From Plumapathes pennacea (taxonomy: Eukaryota; Cnidaria; Anthozoa; Antipatharia; Myriopathidae), in the NCBI GenBank assembly GCA_964036295.1, contig OZ038466.1, forward strand, positions 15,286,001 through 15,350,000: 64,000 nucleotides of DNA, read 5' to 3'. Every line of letters starts with the position of its first letter. Position 1 is the stretch's first letter. The notes beneath the pieces are model-generated. The model was not told the origin of the DNA. It worked only from the letters and a program-made list of their open reading frames with translations, and did no database searches. A program made the translations under genes and the position numbers. Of this stretch, positions 63,334 through 64,000 are shown one piece after another.

Positions 63334-63444
63334 CTTGAACTTCGGAAAAACCATTATTTCCCTCAGCTTAATTTGTGCTGGACATGTAACCTTGCAAGTA
63401 TTTTGTACTTGAAATCTTCTTTTCGTGAACTTGTAGTCCGAAGC
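63334..63444 (-). CDS. CARF/ALS2CR8-like gene, internal exon
   Basis: A 111-base exon (37 codons) between acceptor tttatttacag and donor GTAAGAC. It encodes TCKVTCPAQIKLREI and ends VFPKFK. The C-x-A-Q/x-I-x-x-K/R-E-I pattern is that of the ALS2CR8 domain in calcium-responsive transcription factor-like proteins, which are nuclear DNA-binding factors and also occur as expanded families. It joins in phase 0 to the exon at 63749-63908. Further exons downstream were not found. Confidence 0.6.
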
Positions 63445-63748
63445 CTGTAAATAAAATGAAATAATGGTTTATTAGAAACAGGACTTGCTGTTCAACTACG
63501 CTTACGAAAGAAGCCCGGTCAGGTGACCTGCTCGTTGGTGGAGCGAGGGTTATGAGATCGATCTCAATACAGAAAAGTGTAGTTTAATTTTTTTTTTTTT
63601 TTTTTGTCTTTTCAGTCAACAAATATTCTTTATTACACTGTTAGTACGGATCTTGAAAACAAAACATGAAGATGTCCACGCACATTTTTACAGCAACTAG
63701 TGAAGGTTTTGTCTGAATATATTCGATTTAATATAGGATGAGAATTAC

Positions 63749-63908
63749 CGCTTCACGGTCTTTCTTCCTCCTCTTGACTCCGCTGGACATCCTTATATCC
63801 ACGCCGTGTTGGCAGTCGTAAACCTTTGTCCCAAGAGTTAAAAAAGGAACGCCAGTAAATTGTAATTTGCATCCTTTCACGTCCCGGAGAAGTAGTAATT
63901 TGTTCTTT
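63749..63908 (-). CDS. CARF/ALS2CR8-like gene, upstream exon
   Basis: The frame reads KLLLLRDVKGCKLQFTGVPF, then GTKVYDCQHGVD and a basic stretch KRRKKDREA, ending at GCG before GTAATT. FTGVPF followed by Y-x-C-Q-H-G-x-D is the start of the ALS2CR8 domain. The upstream limit is uncertain: an AG at 63910-63909 is a possible acceptor but lacks a pyrimidine tract, and the frame stays open to 63940, so a first exon starting further up is possible. Gene family is inferred from motif memory. Confidence 0.55.
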
Positions 63909-64000
63909 CTAGGCCATAACCCATCAACACCCCACCTCACCCCACCTCACCCTGTTGCGTTGTGGGTTTTTATTAACTTAAGATTACAAAGGATTAAACA

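Overview
This is eukaryotic, repeat-rich DNA. Short exons with GT/AG junctions, single animal-type genes and a dense mixture of transposable elements (Penelope-like, Gypsy, BEL/Pao, CR1/L2-like and L1-like LINEs, PIF/Harbinger, hAT-like, TTAA-type elements, MITEs and long palindromic repeats) fit a cnidarian, most likely an anthozoan such as a stony coral. The organism call is an inference from repeat and gene character. No tRNA, rRNA, operon or CRISPR array was recognised.

Three host genes can be supported. (1) The last coding exon of a TBCEL-like gene lies on the plus strand (6985-7786). (2) A seven-exon ZNF511 orthologue lies on the minus strand from the start codon at 59398 to a stop at 8885. 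About 730 coding bases are spread over 50.5 kb. Every junction is GT/AG and in phase, and the joined protein (about 244 residues) follows the order of ZNF511. Exons are at 59398-59312, 59227-59151, 59033-58974, 55967-55826, 36089-36033, 18873-18794 and 9116-8885. TBCEL and ZNF511 converge, about 1.1 kb apart. (3) Two exons of a CARF/ALS2CR8-like gene lie on the minus strand at the right edge (63908-63749 and 63444-63334).

Region by region: 1-620 is a Penelope-like reverse transcriptase remnant. 648-3963 is an inverted pair of LTR-retrotransposon pieces, cut by a hAT-like element (3964-4976) that keeps a recognisable core promoter. 4932-5580 holds palindromic repeats. 8.5-24 kb (ZNF511 introns 5 and 6) holds foldback elements, MITEs and a CR1-like LINE split by a 1,241-bp element with perfect 16-bp inverted ends and TTAA flanks. 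24.4-31.5 kb is a decayed BEL/Pao element split by a 2.7-kb PIF/Harbinger element. 32.6-35.0 kb is repeat Y interrupted by repeat X. 37.3-42.0 kb is a near full-length LINE with ORF1 and ORF2. 42.4-51.1 kb is an array of nine more X units, mostly head to tail, with three MITE insertions. 52-58.8 kb holds more palindromes, an L1-like ORF1 remnant and a second, uninterrupted Y copy.

The most notable points are the 50-kb TE-packed ZNF511 gene whose reading frame now ends inside a repeat, the hairpin-ended X array with Helitron/Helentron-like features, several nested insertions that can be resolved to the base from paralogous empty sites, and two palindrome families that keep their edges while their stems differ.
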